Of a stretch of DNA of 64,000 bases, positions 44,036 to 52,987 are shown piece by piece; the first letter of the stretch is position 1; the number at the start of each line of letters is the position of its first letter. The notes below the pieces were generated by a model that was given only the letters and a program-made list of their open reading frames with translations, did no database searches and was not told the origin of the DNA. The position numbers and the translations under genes are program-made. This stretch comes from CAILZL01 sp050248275 (GTDB lineage Bacteria > Pseudomonadota > Gammaproteobacteria > Steroidobacterales > Steroidobacteraceae), in NCBI GenBank assembly GCA_050248275.1, contig JBFWSR010000008.1, positions 71,298-135,297 on the forward strand, read 5' to 3'.

Positions 44036-45432
44036 ATCCGGAACAAACATTCGATGTAGTGGTGATCGGCAGTGGCCCGGGTGGCGAAGGCGCTGCAATG
44101 AATGCCGCCAAAAATCACAAGAAAGTGGCGCTGGTTGAACGCCATGCCGAAGTAGGCGGTGGCTGCACTCACTGGGGCACCATTCCCAGCAAGGCATTGC
44201 GTCATGCCGTGCAGACCCTACATGAGATCCGGCAGAATCCGTTGCTCAAGGAAGCACGCAATGTACTCAATCTGACCTTTCCGCAACTGCTGACCAACGC
44301 CAACCGCGTCATCGAAACCCAGGTGGCGGCACGCCGCCGCTTTTATGAGCGCAATCGCATTCCATTGTTTCCAGGGTCCGGGCGCTTTATCGACCCACAT
44401 ACTCTGGAAGTGCAAGGCAGTACGGGCGCAACCACCCGCATACAGGGCGAACACTTCATCATCGCCACGGGATCGCGTCCGTATCATCCGCCCGAACTGG
44501 ATTTCACGCATCCGCGCATTGTCGACAGCGACAGCGTGCTGCGTTATGCGGGCCAGCCGTTTTCGGTGACCATTTATGGCGCCGGCGTCATTGGTTGCGA
44601 ATATGCCAGCATCTTCATCAACCTCGGCGCCAAGGTTACGCTGGTCAACACCCATGACCGGCTGCTGTCGTTCATGGACGAAGAAATTGCCGAGGCCTTG
44701 TCTTATCACCTGCGCGAGCAAGGCTGCGTGATCCGCCACAATGAACAGTTTGCCGGCGTCACCGCACGCAGCAATGATGTGGTGCTGGAGCTGCAATCGG
44801 GCCGCCGCATCAAATCCGACATTCTGCTCTGGGCCAACGGCCGTACCGGCAACACGCAGGACATGGGGCTGGAAGCCCTGGGCATCCAGCCCAACTCACG
44901 CGGCCAGCTGGCAGTGAACGGACACTATCAGACAGCCATCTCCAATATTTATGCGGTCGGCGATGTGGCCGGACCACCGGCACTGGCCAGCGCGGCATAT
45001 GTGCAAGGCGCGCATGCGGTACAGCACATCCTGACTCCCGACATCGCACCGCATTCGCTGGCGATGGTGCCCAGCGGCATCTATACGATTCCGGAAATTT
45101 CCTCGATCGGCAAAGGCGAGCACGAGCTACAGGCCGAGAAAGTGCCTTATGAAGTCGGGCATTGCTCGTTCAAGAATCTGGCGCGCGCACAGATGACCGG
45201 CGCCAGTGTGGGCATGCTGAAGATCATCTTCGATACCCAGACTTACAAGATTCTGGGTGTGCACTGCTTCGGCGATGGCGCTTCGGAAATCGTACACATC
45301 GGCCAGACCTTGATGGCCAGCGATGCCATGAATGATATCCGTTATTTCACCCGCACCACCTTCAACTATCCCACCATGGCCGAAGCCTATCGTCGCGCTG
45401 CCTTCAATGGCCTGAACCGAATGAGCCATTGA
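44032..45432 (+). CDS. sthA: Soluble pyridine nucleotide transhydrogenase SthA
   Basis: The 466-residue flavoprotein has the FAD motif VVVIGSGPGGEGAAMNAAK at the N terminus and NAD-binding VTIYGAGVIGCEYASIF near 178. The usual redox-active pair CxxxxC is altered to CTHWGT (GGGCTHWGTIPSKALRH), so the second cysteine is threonine, a hallmark of SthA that separates it from lipoamide dehydrogenase and glutathione reductase. It moves hydride between NADPH and NAD in the cytosol. Its 3' end overlaps the convergent nitronate monooxygenase gene by 29 bases. Confidence 0.95.
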   Translation: MNPEQTFDVVVIGSGPGGEGAAMNAAKNHKKVALVERHAEVGGGCTHWGTIPSKALRHAVQTLHEIRQNPLLKEARNVLNLTFPQLLTNANRVIETQVAARRRFYERNRIPLFPGSGRFIDPHTLEVQGSTGATTRIQGEHFIIATGSRPYHPPELDFTHPRIVDSDSVLRYAGQPFSVTIYGAGVIGCEYASIFINLGAKVTLVNTHDRLLSFMDEEIAEALSYHLREQGCVIRHNEQFAGVTARSNDVVLELQSGRRIKSDILLWANGRTGNTQDMGLEALGIQPNSRGQLAVNGHYQTAISNIYAVGDVAGPPALASAAYVQGAHAVQHILTPDIAPHSLAMVPSGIYTIPEISSIGKGEHELQAEKVPYEVGHCSFKNLARAQMTGASVGMLKIIFDTQTYKILGVHCFGDGASEIVHIGQTLMASDAMNDIRYFTRTTFNYPTMAEAYRRAAFNGLNRMSH

Positions 45433-46381
45433 TTGCCGCACGCCGCGATGCGCTGGTGTATTCGTCCTGCAAACGAGTCACCAGCGCTGCAACAGCTGGC
45501 ACATCTTCGATGCCCGCCACTCCCTGCCCGGCAGACCAGACATCGCGCCATGCCTTGGCATCCTCGTGTTGCCCGCCTTGCTGGGCAAGCTCGGCGCCCA
45601 AATTAACCGCCGATGCTTTGCCTGCTGTGATGTCCACGCCAGCCAATTGCAGGCTTTCACGCAAAAAGTTACCCGGTACGCCGGAGACTGCCGGGGTATA
45701 CACCACATCATCAGGGCCGGCACGCAGCAACATTTGTTTGTATTCATCGCTGGCGCGCGATTCCTGCGTAGCAATGAAGCGCGTGCCCATGTAGGCCAGA
45801 TCGGCGCCCAGCGTCTGAGCAGCAGCAATGTCATTGCCTGCATTGATGCAGCCCGCCAGCAGAATCGTACCCTTGAAGAATCTGCGCACTGCGGCGGTAA
45901 ATGCGAACGGATTCAGCACACCGGCATGACCGCCTGCGCCGGCGCACACCAGAATCAATCCATCGACACCCGCGGCCGCCGCCTTTTCAGCATGTCGCAA
46001 CGTCGTCACATCATGGAACACCAGTCCGCCATAACTGTGTACGCGTTCGACCAGGGTGCTCACTGCTCCCAATGAGGTAATGATCAGTGGCACTCGCTGC
46101 TGCACACAGACTTCCAGATCGGCTTCAAGCCGCGGATTGGTTTTGTGTACGATCAGGTTGACGCCATAGGCAGCTGCTGTGCCTGCATGCGGCGCAAGGC
46201 ATTGCTGCAGCTCGCGCAGCCACTCCGCCAACCCCGCTGTGCTGCGTTGATTGAGCGCCGGAAAAGTACCAATCACGCCATTGAGGCAACACGCCGCCAC
46301 CAGTTCCGGACCGGATACCAGAAACATCGGCGCCGCCACAATCGGCAGACGCAAGCCCTTGGTCAATACAGGAGGAATCAT
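45404..46381 (-). CDS. Nitronate monooxygenase (2-nitropropane dioxygenase family)
   Basis: The 325-residue TIM-barrel flavoprotein has LPIVAAPMFLVSGPELVAACCLNGVIGTFPALN at the N terminus, GVNLIVHKTNPRLEADL, LILVCAGAGGHAGVLNPFAF and LAYMGTRFIATQESRASDEYKQMLL. These are the FMN-binding features of this family, which oxidises alkyl nitronates. A physiological substrate, possibly the toxin propionate 3-nitronate, is likely but not visible from context. It ends inside sthA on the opposite strand, and its own start lies four bases beyond the stop of the M13 peptidase gene. Confidence 0.88.
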   Translation of the reverse strand: MIPPVLTKGLRLPIVAAPMFLVSGPELVAACCLNGVIGTFPALNQRSTAGLAEWLRELQQCLAPHAGTAAAYGVNLIVHKTNPRLEADLEVCVQQRVPLIITSLGAVSTLVERVHSYGGLVFHDVTTLRHAEKAAAAGVDGLILVCAGAGGHAGVLNPFAFTAAVRRFFKGTILLAGCINAGNDIAAAQTLGADLAYMGTRFIATQESRASDEYKQMLLRAGPDDVVYTPAVSGVPGNFLRESLQLAGVDITAGKASAVNLGAELAQQGGQHEDAKAWRDVWSAGQGVAGIEDVPAVAALVTRLQDEYTSASRRAAINGSFGSGH

Positions 46382-46385
46382 CCGT

Positions 46386-48476
46386 TCACCAGATGGTCAC
46401 GCGTTGTTCAGGCGGCAAGTACATTTTATCCCCGGGTTTCACTGCGAAGGCATCATAAAACGCTGGTTGATTGACGGCCGCACCCCAGGCACGAAACCGG
46501 TCGGGTGAATGAGAATCAGTGGCCAGCAGCCTGACTTCTTCCTGCTTGCGTGTCTTGTTGCGCCACACCTGCGCCCAGCCGCCAAAAAAGCGTTGCTCAC
46601 CGCTCAAACCCTCCATCACCGGCGATGACCTGCCTTGCAGCGACAATACATAGGCCTTGTGCGCAATGGCCAGACCGGAATTGTCGGCAATGTTCTCACC
46701 CAGTGTCAGGGCGCCATTGATCTTGTAGCCCGGCACCGGCTCATAAGCAGAGTACTGCGCCACCAATGCCTGGGTTTTCGCGGCAAACTGCACATGGTCT
46801 GCCGGCGTCCACCAGTCACGCAGATTGCCATCGCCATCGTACTGGCTGCCCTGATCGTCAAAACCATGGCTGATTTCATGACCAATCACCGCACCAATGC
46901 CGCCGTAATTCACCGCATCATCGGCCTGTGCATTGAAGAATGGCGGCTGCAGAATCGCAGCGGGAAATACGATCTCGTTCAACTCCGGGTTGTAATAGGC
47001 GTTCACGGTCTGCGGCGTCATCTGCCACTCATTGCGATCAACGGGCTCGCCAAGTTTATTGATCTGCCGCCGATACTCGAACTGTTGCGCGCGCATGACG
47101 TTGCCCAGCAGATCGTCCGGTGCAATCCGCAAGGTTGAATAATCACGCCACTGCCGGGGATAACCAATTTTCACAGTGAGTCTGGCAAGCTTTTCCTGCG
47201 CGGCCTGTCTGGTCGGCTCGCTCATCCACTGCAACTGATCAATCGACTGGCGATATGCAATCAGCAGATTGTTGACCAGCGTTTCCATACGCTGCTTGTT
47301 CTCCAGCGGAAAATACCTGGCTACATACAATTTGCCCAAGCCTTCACCGATGGCGGCTTCGAGTACGGTCAAACCCCGTTTCCAGCGCGGTCGATTTTCC
47401 GGAATGCCCCGCAGTATGTTGCCTGCAAAGGCAAAGTTGGCGTTCACAAAATTTTTTGAAAGATAAGGCGCAAACTCGGAGATCACCCGCCATTTCAGAT
47501 ATTGCCGCCAGGTCTGCAAGGATTCTTTACGCAGCAAACGGCCAAAAGCGGTGACATAGCTGGGTTGACTGACCAGCAGATATTCCACCCTGCCATCAAA
47601 ACCGCCGGCCTGCATGAAAAGCAGCCAGTCGAAATCTGGCGCCAACTTGCGCAACTGATCAAGCGGATATTTGTTGTAAGTCTTGATCGGATCGCGATTG
47701 ATGACCTTGTCCCATTGCGCCTTCGCCAATGCAGTTTCCAGCCGTACTATTTTTTGCGCGTCAGCAACAGCATGCGGCTGTCGGGCCAGTTGCAGCATGA
47801 CTGTGATGTGTTCGCGATAGGCAGCACGTATTTTTTTGTAAGCGCCCTCCTCACCGTCCTGCAGGTAGTAATCGCGATCCGGCAAACCGAGGCCCGCCTG
47901 ATACAGATCGACGGCATAGCGTGTGGAATCGCGATTATCCTGATGCACATAGGGCACCAACGGCACGTTGACTCCGATCTGCACCAGATGCGCCATGTGC
48001 GCCGCCAGCGCAGCCGGCGAATCCAGCTTGTCTATTGCCTGCAGCTCTGCCTGCAGGGGTTGCAAGCCCAATATTTCCAGACGGGCTTCATCCATGAAGC
48101 TGGCATAGAGATCGCGAATTTTCTGCGCTTCGCTGTTGTCCAGCGGTACCTGCGCTTGCAACAACTCATCAACAATGCTGCGCAGCTGTGTTTCGGTAGC
48201 ATCAGCCAGTTCATTGAATGCGCCGTAGCGCGCCTTGTCTGATGGAATCGCCACGGAATCCAGCCAACGACCGTTGATATAGCGATACAAATCGTCCTGG
48301 GGACGCACCGACGGATCGACATAACGCATCTCCAGACCACTCACCGAACTACTGGTCGCGATGCTTTGGCTGATGCCTTCGTTCGTAGTGGCCGCCCAGG
48401 TCGTTGGGAGTGCCTGTTTGCTGAAAGCCATCGCCACCATGCAGCTCAAACCAATACTCAGCCATCGACTGTTCAT
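46386..48476 (-). CDS. M13-family zinc metallopeptidase (neprilysin/PepO-like)
   Basis: The 696-residue protein has a signal-like N terminus (MAFSKQALPTTWA). The catalytic motif is GAVIGHEISHGFDDQGSQYDGDGNLRDWW near residue 525, with HExxH, and the third ligand lies in LGENIADNSGLAIAHKAY. An NAYYNPELNEIVFPAAILQPPFF strand precedes it, as in all M13 enzymes. The large N-terminal domain binds peptides. It probably degrades peptides in the periplasm. The gene precedes the nitronate monooxygenase gene with a 4-base gap. Confidence 0.93.
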   Translation of the reverse strand: MNSRWLSIGLSCMVAMAFSKQALPTTWAATTNEGISQSIATSSSVSGLEMRYVDPSVRPQDDLYRYINGRWLDSVAIPSDKARYGAFNELADATETQLRSIVDELLQAQVPLDNSEAQKIRDLYASFMDEARLEILGLQPLQAELQAIDKLDSPAALAAHMAHLVQIGVNVPLVPYVHQDNRDSTRYAVDLYQAGLGLPDRDYYLQDGEEGAYKKIRAAYREHITVMLQLARQPHAVADAQKIVRLETALAKAQWDKVINRDPIKTYNKYPLDQLRKLAPDFDWLLFMQAGGFDGRVEYLLVSQPSYVTAFGRLLRKESLQTWRQYLKWRVISEFAPYLSKNFVNANFAFAGNILRGIPENRPRWKRGLTVLEAAIGEGLGKLYVARYFPLENKQRMETLVNNLLIAYRQSIDQLQWMSEPTRQAAQEKLARLTVKIGYPRQWRDYSTLRIAPDDLLGNVMRAQQFEYRRQINKLGEPVDRNEWQMTPQTVNAYYNPELNEIVFPAAILQPPFFNAQADDAVNYGGIGAVIGHEISHGFDDQGSQYDGDGNLRDWWTPADHVQFAAKTQALVAQYSAYEPVPGYKINGALTLGENIADNSGLAIAHKAYVLSLQGRSSPVMEGLSGEQRFFGGWAQVWRNKTRKQEEVRLLATDSHSPDRFRAWGAAVNQPAFYDAFAVKPGDKMYLPPEQRVTIW

Positions 48477-48827
48477 TGCCTTCTCTCGTCTGAAAACTCA
48501 CCTAGCCAGCATTCAAGCATGCCCCTACCAACAGGAAGGAACAGGCGCTTGGAGGAACAAAGTCCTGTTTTGGCGCCCGGCTGCAGTGTGCAGAATCTCA
48601 CAGTTTCAGCATCATCACGCGAATGTTCAGCACTGCACTTCATTTCAATAAAATTATTATAAATCAATATGTTAAATAAATACCGAACCACCCAAAGAAG
48701 CCAAAACCGCTTCTCACAGAGCTTGGAAATCAATGTTACCTATTGCATTGCGGCATAAGCAGTCATATGCTGCATCGCACCAATACTGCAATGCAGCAAA
48801 TATTGGTTTGGTAGTTGGAGGTATGTC
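48477..48827. other. AT-rich intergenic region upstream of the M13 peptidase and the 24-residue gene
   Basis: No convincing gene is seen. A perfect TATAAT on the minus strand (48656-48661) may be the -10 of the peptidase gene. Near the right end CCAATA and TATTGG flank an inner CTGCAATGCAG palindrome (about 48778-48808), which looks like an operator or a leader hairpin for the small gene at 48828. Confidence 0.5.
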
Positions 48828-48902
48828 ATGTCAATCGTAGCAGTCGTGTTTCTGGTCGGTGTCGCCCTGTTCCTGTCGCTTCAGGCCGGCGCGGAAGGCT
48901 AA
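48828..48902 (+). CDS. 24-residue hydrophobic small protein
   Basis: The ATG at 48828 has TTGGAGGTATGTC in front, an excellent GGAGG site at the correct distance, and the frame ends with TAA at 48900-48902. The 24-residue peptide is one membrane helix (MSIVAVVFLVGVALFLSLQA) with a short GAEG tail. Similar very small membrane peptides (KdpF, CydX type) assist larger membrane complexes, but this one has no recognised partner. A palindrome-rich leader precedes it and a CCCGCC/GGCGGG hairpin lies 20 bases after the stop. Confidence 0.6.
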   Translation: MSIVAVVFLVGVALFLSLQAGAEG

Positions 48903-48921
48903 GTCTCAACCGGTGTCCAGA

Positions 48922-48936
48922 CCCGCCTTGGGCGGG
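48922..48936 (+). terminator. Short GC hairpin after the 24-residue gene
   Basis: CCCGCC (48922-48927) pairs with GGCGGG (48931-48936) across a TTG loop. The following bases (CTTCACA) are not a T-run, so it is a weak terminator candidate. Confidence 0.4.
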
Positions 48937-49019
48937 CTTCACAGAAGCCAACAGCCGCTGGTTGCGAAGTCCACAAATGGATTTCGTGCCTCCAGGCTGT
49001 TGGACTGAAGTGGAAATCT

Positions 49020-51272
49020 TCAGCGAGCCGTTCTACCCCGCCCTGTCCACCACAGCGCAGTGCCCAGCAACACAAACGGCATCAGCGCCAGTACATCAGC
49101 CCAGGCTCCGGAATAAAACGGGTTATGTGCCTGCGCCCATCCCGTCAGTCTGGCATCAGTGGTTTCGAACACCCCCGCCATCAAGGCAATCACGATGCCG
49201 GCAATCGCGCCCCCGGCAATATAGCCCGAGGCCATCAATACTCCCGGGCTGCGATCCGCGTTTGCCGCCTGTACTTCATTGCTGTCGCCACGCAGCACGG
49301 CGGCTTTGCGGCGACCACGATCATGCCACCAGCGCAGCAAGCCGCCGAGCAGGATCGGCGTCGTCGTTGAAAGCGGCAGATAGACGCCCACCGCAAACGG
49401 CAGGGAGCTGATACCACACATTTCCACGGTCAGCGCGATCATCACGCCCAGCAGCACCAGACTCCATGGAAGCTCGCGGTCCAGTACGCCGCGAATGATG
49501 TAGGAAATCAGCGTGGCCTTGGGAGCATCGAATTTACGCACCTCTGTACCATCGGGACGCTGGGTAAAGCGTCCATTAATGCCGGGGTCCACCAGCCATA
49601 TCGCTCTTCCCTGATCATTCACCAGATACTTGCCTGCCGGTCCGCCTTGTTCGTCGCGTTTGTGCCATACCAGATAGCTGAGGTGATCTTCACGAGCCTG
49701 CGGCCCCTGCAACGACTCGCGGTTCCCGGCCAGCAGCCGCACATCGGTTTGCAAATCCTGTGCGGCCAGTTGCGCAACGGGCACATACACTGTGGCAGTT
49801 TGATTGAGCTGCATCAGGATCGGTCCCAATATCAGCACCGACATCAAACTGCCGATGACAATCGCGTACTGCTGCAAACGAGGCGTGCTGCCCAGCAGAA
49901 AGCCGGTTTTGAGGTCCTGCGAAGTCGTGCCGCCATTGGCCGCCGCCACGCAGACAATGCCGCCCACCGACAAGGCGGTCACGTAATAGTCCGTGCCTGT
50001 CCAGCCCAGAGCGAGAAACACCAAACAAGTCAACAGCAGCGTGGCGATCACCATGCCCGAAATCGGGTTGGATGATGAACCGATCTCACCCGTCAACCGC
50101 GACGACACACTGACAAACAGAAAACCAAACACCAGCAGCAATACCGCGCCCAGCAGATTCATATGCAACGAACCTGCACTCATGATCCACACAATCAACA
50201 CCACGACGCCGACCAGCACATGCTTGAATGACAGATCCTGCTCGGTGCGCAACCCGGACAGCGGTTTTGCCTGCATCAGGCCAGTACCCAGGCCATGTTT
50301 GAGACTGCCGACGATCATCGGCAACGAACGAATCAGGCTGATGATGCCGCCCGCCGTCACGGCGCCCGCGCCGATGTACAACACATAGGCACTGCGAATC
50401 GCCGCTGCGCTCATGTCGGCAATCGGCACGGTGCCCGGCGCCAGTGGCTGCGTCATGGCGCCACCGAAATATTGGATCATGGGGATCAACGCCAGATAGG
50501 TCAGCACGCCACCGGCACACATGGTGGCGGCAATGGCCGGCCCGATGATGTAACCCACGCCCAGCAGTTCCGGCGACACTTCGGCGCTGATCGAAGCGGA
50601 TTTGAATGGCGCTGCAAACACCTTTTCCGGCACGTCTTTCCACAGTTTGAAAGCCGCCATCAATATCTTGTACACCAACCCGATGCCAAAACCCGCAAAG
50701 ATGGTGCGCGCACTCAACCCCTGCAACGCGCCACGCGCCTCCTCCGCCCGTGCTTCTGTCGATGCCGCAGCGCGCGACTCTAACGAGGCGCCAGCCTTCA
50801 ATACTTCCGCACACGCCGTACCTTCCGGGTACCTCAATCTGCCGTGTTCATGCACGATCAAGGCGCGACGCAGGGGAATCATCATCAGGATGCCCAGCAA
50901 TGCGCCGATGGCCGCCACCAGCATCACCCTCGTCAATTCCAGTTCGAAACCCAGAATCATGATGGCTGGCATGGTCACGCCCACACCGAAGGCAATCGAT
51001 TCACCGGCCGAACCGGCGGTTTGCGCAATGTTGTTTTCCAGAATGCTGGCATCGCGACCGCCAAGACGCGTTGCCAGCTTGAACAGTGTCAGCGAAATGA
51101 CGGCCACGGGTATCGAAGCGCTGACCGTGAGTCCGACTTTCAGCACCAGATACAGCGATGAAGCACCGAAGATCATGCCCAGCACCGTGCCCACCAGCAC
51201 CGCACGCAGCGTGAATTCCGGCAAATGTGTTTCAGCGGCAATGTAAGGAGTGAAGCGCGCGGGACCGTTCAT
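49020..51272 (-). CDS. OPT family oligopeptide/metal transporter
   Basis: From the ATG at 51272 the product has about 750 residues and many membrane helices. It begins PYIAAETHLPEFTLRAVLVGTVLGMIFGASSLYLVLKVGLTVSASIPVAVI, then NNIAQTAGSAGESIAFGVGVTMPAIMIL and ANGGTTSQDLKTGFLLGSTPRLQQ, all OPT signatures. A large insert at about 520-600 likely forms an extracytoplasmic domain. OPT proteins take up oligopeptides or metal chelates with protons. The substrate cannot be told here. It diverges from yciH with 100 bases between. Confidence 0.92.
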   Translation of the reverse strand: MNGPARFTPYIAAETHLPEFTLRAVLVGTVLGMIFGASSLYLVLKVGLTVSASIPVAVISLTLFKLATRLGGRDASILENNIAQTAGSAGESIAFGVGVTMPAIMILGFELELTRVMLVAAIGALLGILMMIPLRRALIVHEHGRLRYPEGTACAEVLKAGASLESRAAASTEARAEEARGALQGLSARTIFAGFGIGLVYKILMAAFKLWKDVPEKVFAAPFKSASISAEVSPELLGVGYIIGPAIAATMCAGGVLTYLALIPMIQYFGGAMTQPLAPGTVPIADMSAAAIRSAYVLYIGAGAVTAGGIISLIRSLPMIVGSLKHGLGTGLMQAKPLSGLRTEQDLSFKHVLVGVVVLIVWIMSAGSLHMNLLGAVLLLVFGFLFVSVSSRLTGEIGSSSNPISGMVIATLLLTCLVFLALGWTGTDYYVTALSVGGIVCVAAANGGTTSQDLKTGFLLGSTPRLQQYAIVIGSLMSVLILGPILMQLNQTATVYVPVAQLAAQDLQTDVRLLAGNRESLQGPQAREDHLSYLVWHKRDEQGGPAGKYLVNDQGRAIWLVDPGINGRFTQRPDGTEVRKFDAPKATLISYIIRGVLDRELPWSLVLLGVMIALTVEMCGISSLPFAVGVYLPLSTTTPILLGGLLRWWHDRGRRKAAVLRGDSNEVQAANADRSPGVLMASGYIAGGAIAGIVIALMAGVFETTDARLTGWAQAHNPFYSGAWADVLALMPFVLLGTALWWTGRGRTAR

Positions 51273-51372
51273 GACTGCAACCTGCAAGGCAATTTGATGC
51301 TGGATAGCACAGCGGTCGCACAAGCGCTACGCTTATCGGCATACTGATTCATCAAGTCGCATCACTATCCTC

Positions 51373-51744
51373 ATGCAGAAAACAAAGATCAATAGCGGCG
51401 CAGCCGGCCTGGTTTACTCCACCGATGGCGGCCGTCTCTGTCCCCAATGCAACCGGTCCGTTGCAGCCTGCATCTGCAAACAGCCAAAGCCCGCGACCAG
51501 GGGCGACGGCATCGTGCGCATCAGCCGGGAAACCAAGGGCCGCGGCGGCAAGAGCATGAATGTGATTTCCGGTCTGGCGCTGGCGCCTGCCGAACTGGAC
51601 AAGCTGTGCACGCAACTAAAGAAACGCTGCGGTACCGGCGGCACTACCAAAGACGGCATGATCGAAATCCAGGGCGAGCACCGCGACACGCTGGTCGCCG
51701 AGTTGAGCAAGCTGGGCTACACAGTGAAGAAAGCCGGCGGCTAG
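51373..51744 (+). CDS. yciH: Translation initiation factor SUI1-type protein YciH
   Basis: The 123 residues have an N-terminal zinc-like segment (GRLCPQCNRSVAACICKQ, four cysteines) and the SUI1/eIF1 fold with VRISRETKGRGGKSMNVISGL and LKKRCGTGGTTKDGMIEIQGEHRD. It resembles YciH, which influences initiation fidelity and is stress-related in E. coli. It is six bases before rluF in the same direction, so the two probably form a small operon. Confidence 0.92.
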   Translation: MQKTKINSGAAGLVYSTDGGRLCPQCNRSVAACICKQPKPATRGDGIVRISRETKGRGGKSMNVISGLALAPAELDKLCTQLKKRCGTGGTTKDGMIEIQGEHRDTLVAELSKLGYTVKKAGG

Positions 51745-51750
51745 CTGTTC

Positions 51751-52446
51751 ATGACTGCAAAACGCATCAACAAATTCATCAGCGAAACGGGCGTGTGTTC
51801 GCGCCGTGAGGCCGACGCCTGGATCGAAGCCGGCCGCATCACCATCAACGGCGACACCGCGACGCTGGGCAGCAAGGTCAGCGAAGGCGATTCGGTATGC
51901 ATTGATGGTCAGCCCATCGGCTCAAGAAAACAGCATGTCTACATCGCGCTCAACAAACCAGTGGGCATCACCTGCACCAGTGAGCCGCAGATCAAGGACA
52001 ACATCGTCGAGTTCGTAGGGCATCCGGAACGCATCTTTCCCATCGGCCGGCTCGACAAGGATTCCGAAGGACTGATTTTGCTGACCAACAACGGCGACAT
52101 CGTCAACGAAATATTGCGGGTCGAAAATGCGCATGAAAAGGAATACCTGGTCACTGTCGATCGCCCGGTGACCGATGCCTTTCTGCAAGGCATGGCCAGC
52201 GGCGTGCGTATCCTGGGCACGCTCACCGAACCCTGCATCGTCACCCGCGTGCGACCCAACTGTTTTCGCATCATCCTGACACAGGGTCTGAACCGGCAGA
52301 TTCGCCGCATGTGCGCCGCCTTCAACTACAAGGTGCATCGCCTGCAACGCGTACGCATCATGCACATTCATCTGGGCGATCTGGCACGTGGCGAATGGCG
52401 CAATTTAACGCCGAAAGAACTACAAGGATTGGGCGTAGGCCAGTGA
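51751..52446 (+). CDS. rluF: 23S rRNA pseudouridine(2604) synthase RluF
   Basis: The 231-residue protein has an N-terminal S4 domain (KRINKFISETGVCSRREADAWIEAGRITINGDTA) and the RsuA-type catalytic domain, with GRLDKDSEGLILLTNNGD holding the catalytic aspartate, and LTQGLNRQIRRMC. Of the RsuA-like enzymes it best matches RluF in length and in the NxPVGITCTSE segment, but RluB or RluE is possible. It modifies 23S rRNA in the peptidyl transferase centre. It follows yciH by six bases. Confidence 0.88.
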   Translation: MTAKRINKFISETGVCSRREADAWIEAGRITINGDTATLGSKVSEGDSVCIDGQPIGSRKQHVYIALNKPVGITCTSEPQIKDNIVEFVGHPERIFPIGRLDKDSEGLILLTNNGDIVNEILRVENAHEKEYLVTVDRPVTDAFLQGMASGVRILGTLTEPCIVTRVRPNCFRIILTQGLNRQIRRMCAAFNYKVHRLQRVRIMHIHLGDLARGEWRNLTPKELQGLGVGQ

Positions 52447-52987
52447 CTCGGATCGGCCCTAAGCAGCCGGTCGCACACGGGTTCCAATTTTCTTGATAGC
52501 AGTCGCATGAGTGGCCGCTTTCTGCCCCGGAAGCAGATATTCAATTTGTTGAGAACCGTCGGAACGTGCCCCTCCGTTTCTATCTTGCACTGATCCGATA
52601 TTAAAGGTGCTCCGGTGCATCGTTGGTGCATTCAAGCGCGATATGGTCGTGTCAGTCGGCCAGAACAATTATCGATTAAAGTGGATCAAGAACGCGCAGT
52701 ACTAAATAGGGGTTGAGGCCAAGATGAATCCCACCAGCCGTGCGTCGCCAGGCTGGCTGTGGCAGAGATGTGTGTATGTTCTTCCTAATCATCTGCATCG
52801 ACGGAGATTGCTTCATCTGTGATAGCGACGCCGTCACCACCACGCAAGCTGTATGTAACAGGTCATATTAGCGTTCTGCAGTGTTTACCCGGCGTACTGA
52901 TCAGAGTAGTAACAGGATTCGCTGGACAACAAGGCGCTCTTAATCAGATTATCATTGCCTGATATCTGATTTGCCGGACGCCTTGCA
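52447..52987. other. 540-base gap before the VIT gene
   Basis: No convincing coding region. Short frames on either strand lack ribosome-binding sites and family resemblance. Parts of it resemble decayed insertion-derived sequence, but this could not be matched to a named element by eye. Its last 46 bases hold the operator-like inverted repeat next to the VIT start. Confidence 0.5.
52942..52971. promoter_or_regulatory. Operator-like inverted repeat upstream of the VIT gene
   Basis: AATCAGATTATCA (52942-52954) faces TGATATCTGATT (52960-52971), which is its reverse complement with one base missing, around TTGCC. The arms contain ATTATCA and TGATAT, similar to Fur or other metal-regulator sites. 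It lies 16 bases before the GTG start, so a bound repressor would block transcription or initiation. Confidence 0.55.

Noticed and set aside
48815..49411. A 198-codon frame downstream of the M13 peptidase
   Set aside because: It crosses the 24-residue gene and then runs antisense to the OPT transporter, and the translation is Pro/Arg/Ser-rich with no motif.
52459..52668. A 69-codon minus-strand frame in the gap before the VIT gene
   Set aside because: No ribosome-binding site, no family resemblance, and poor coding character; it may be insertion-derived debris but could not be identified.
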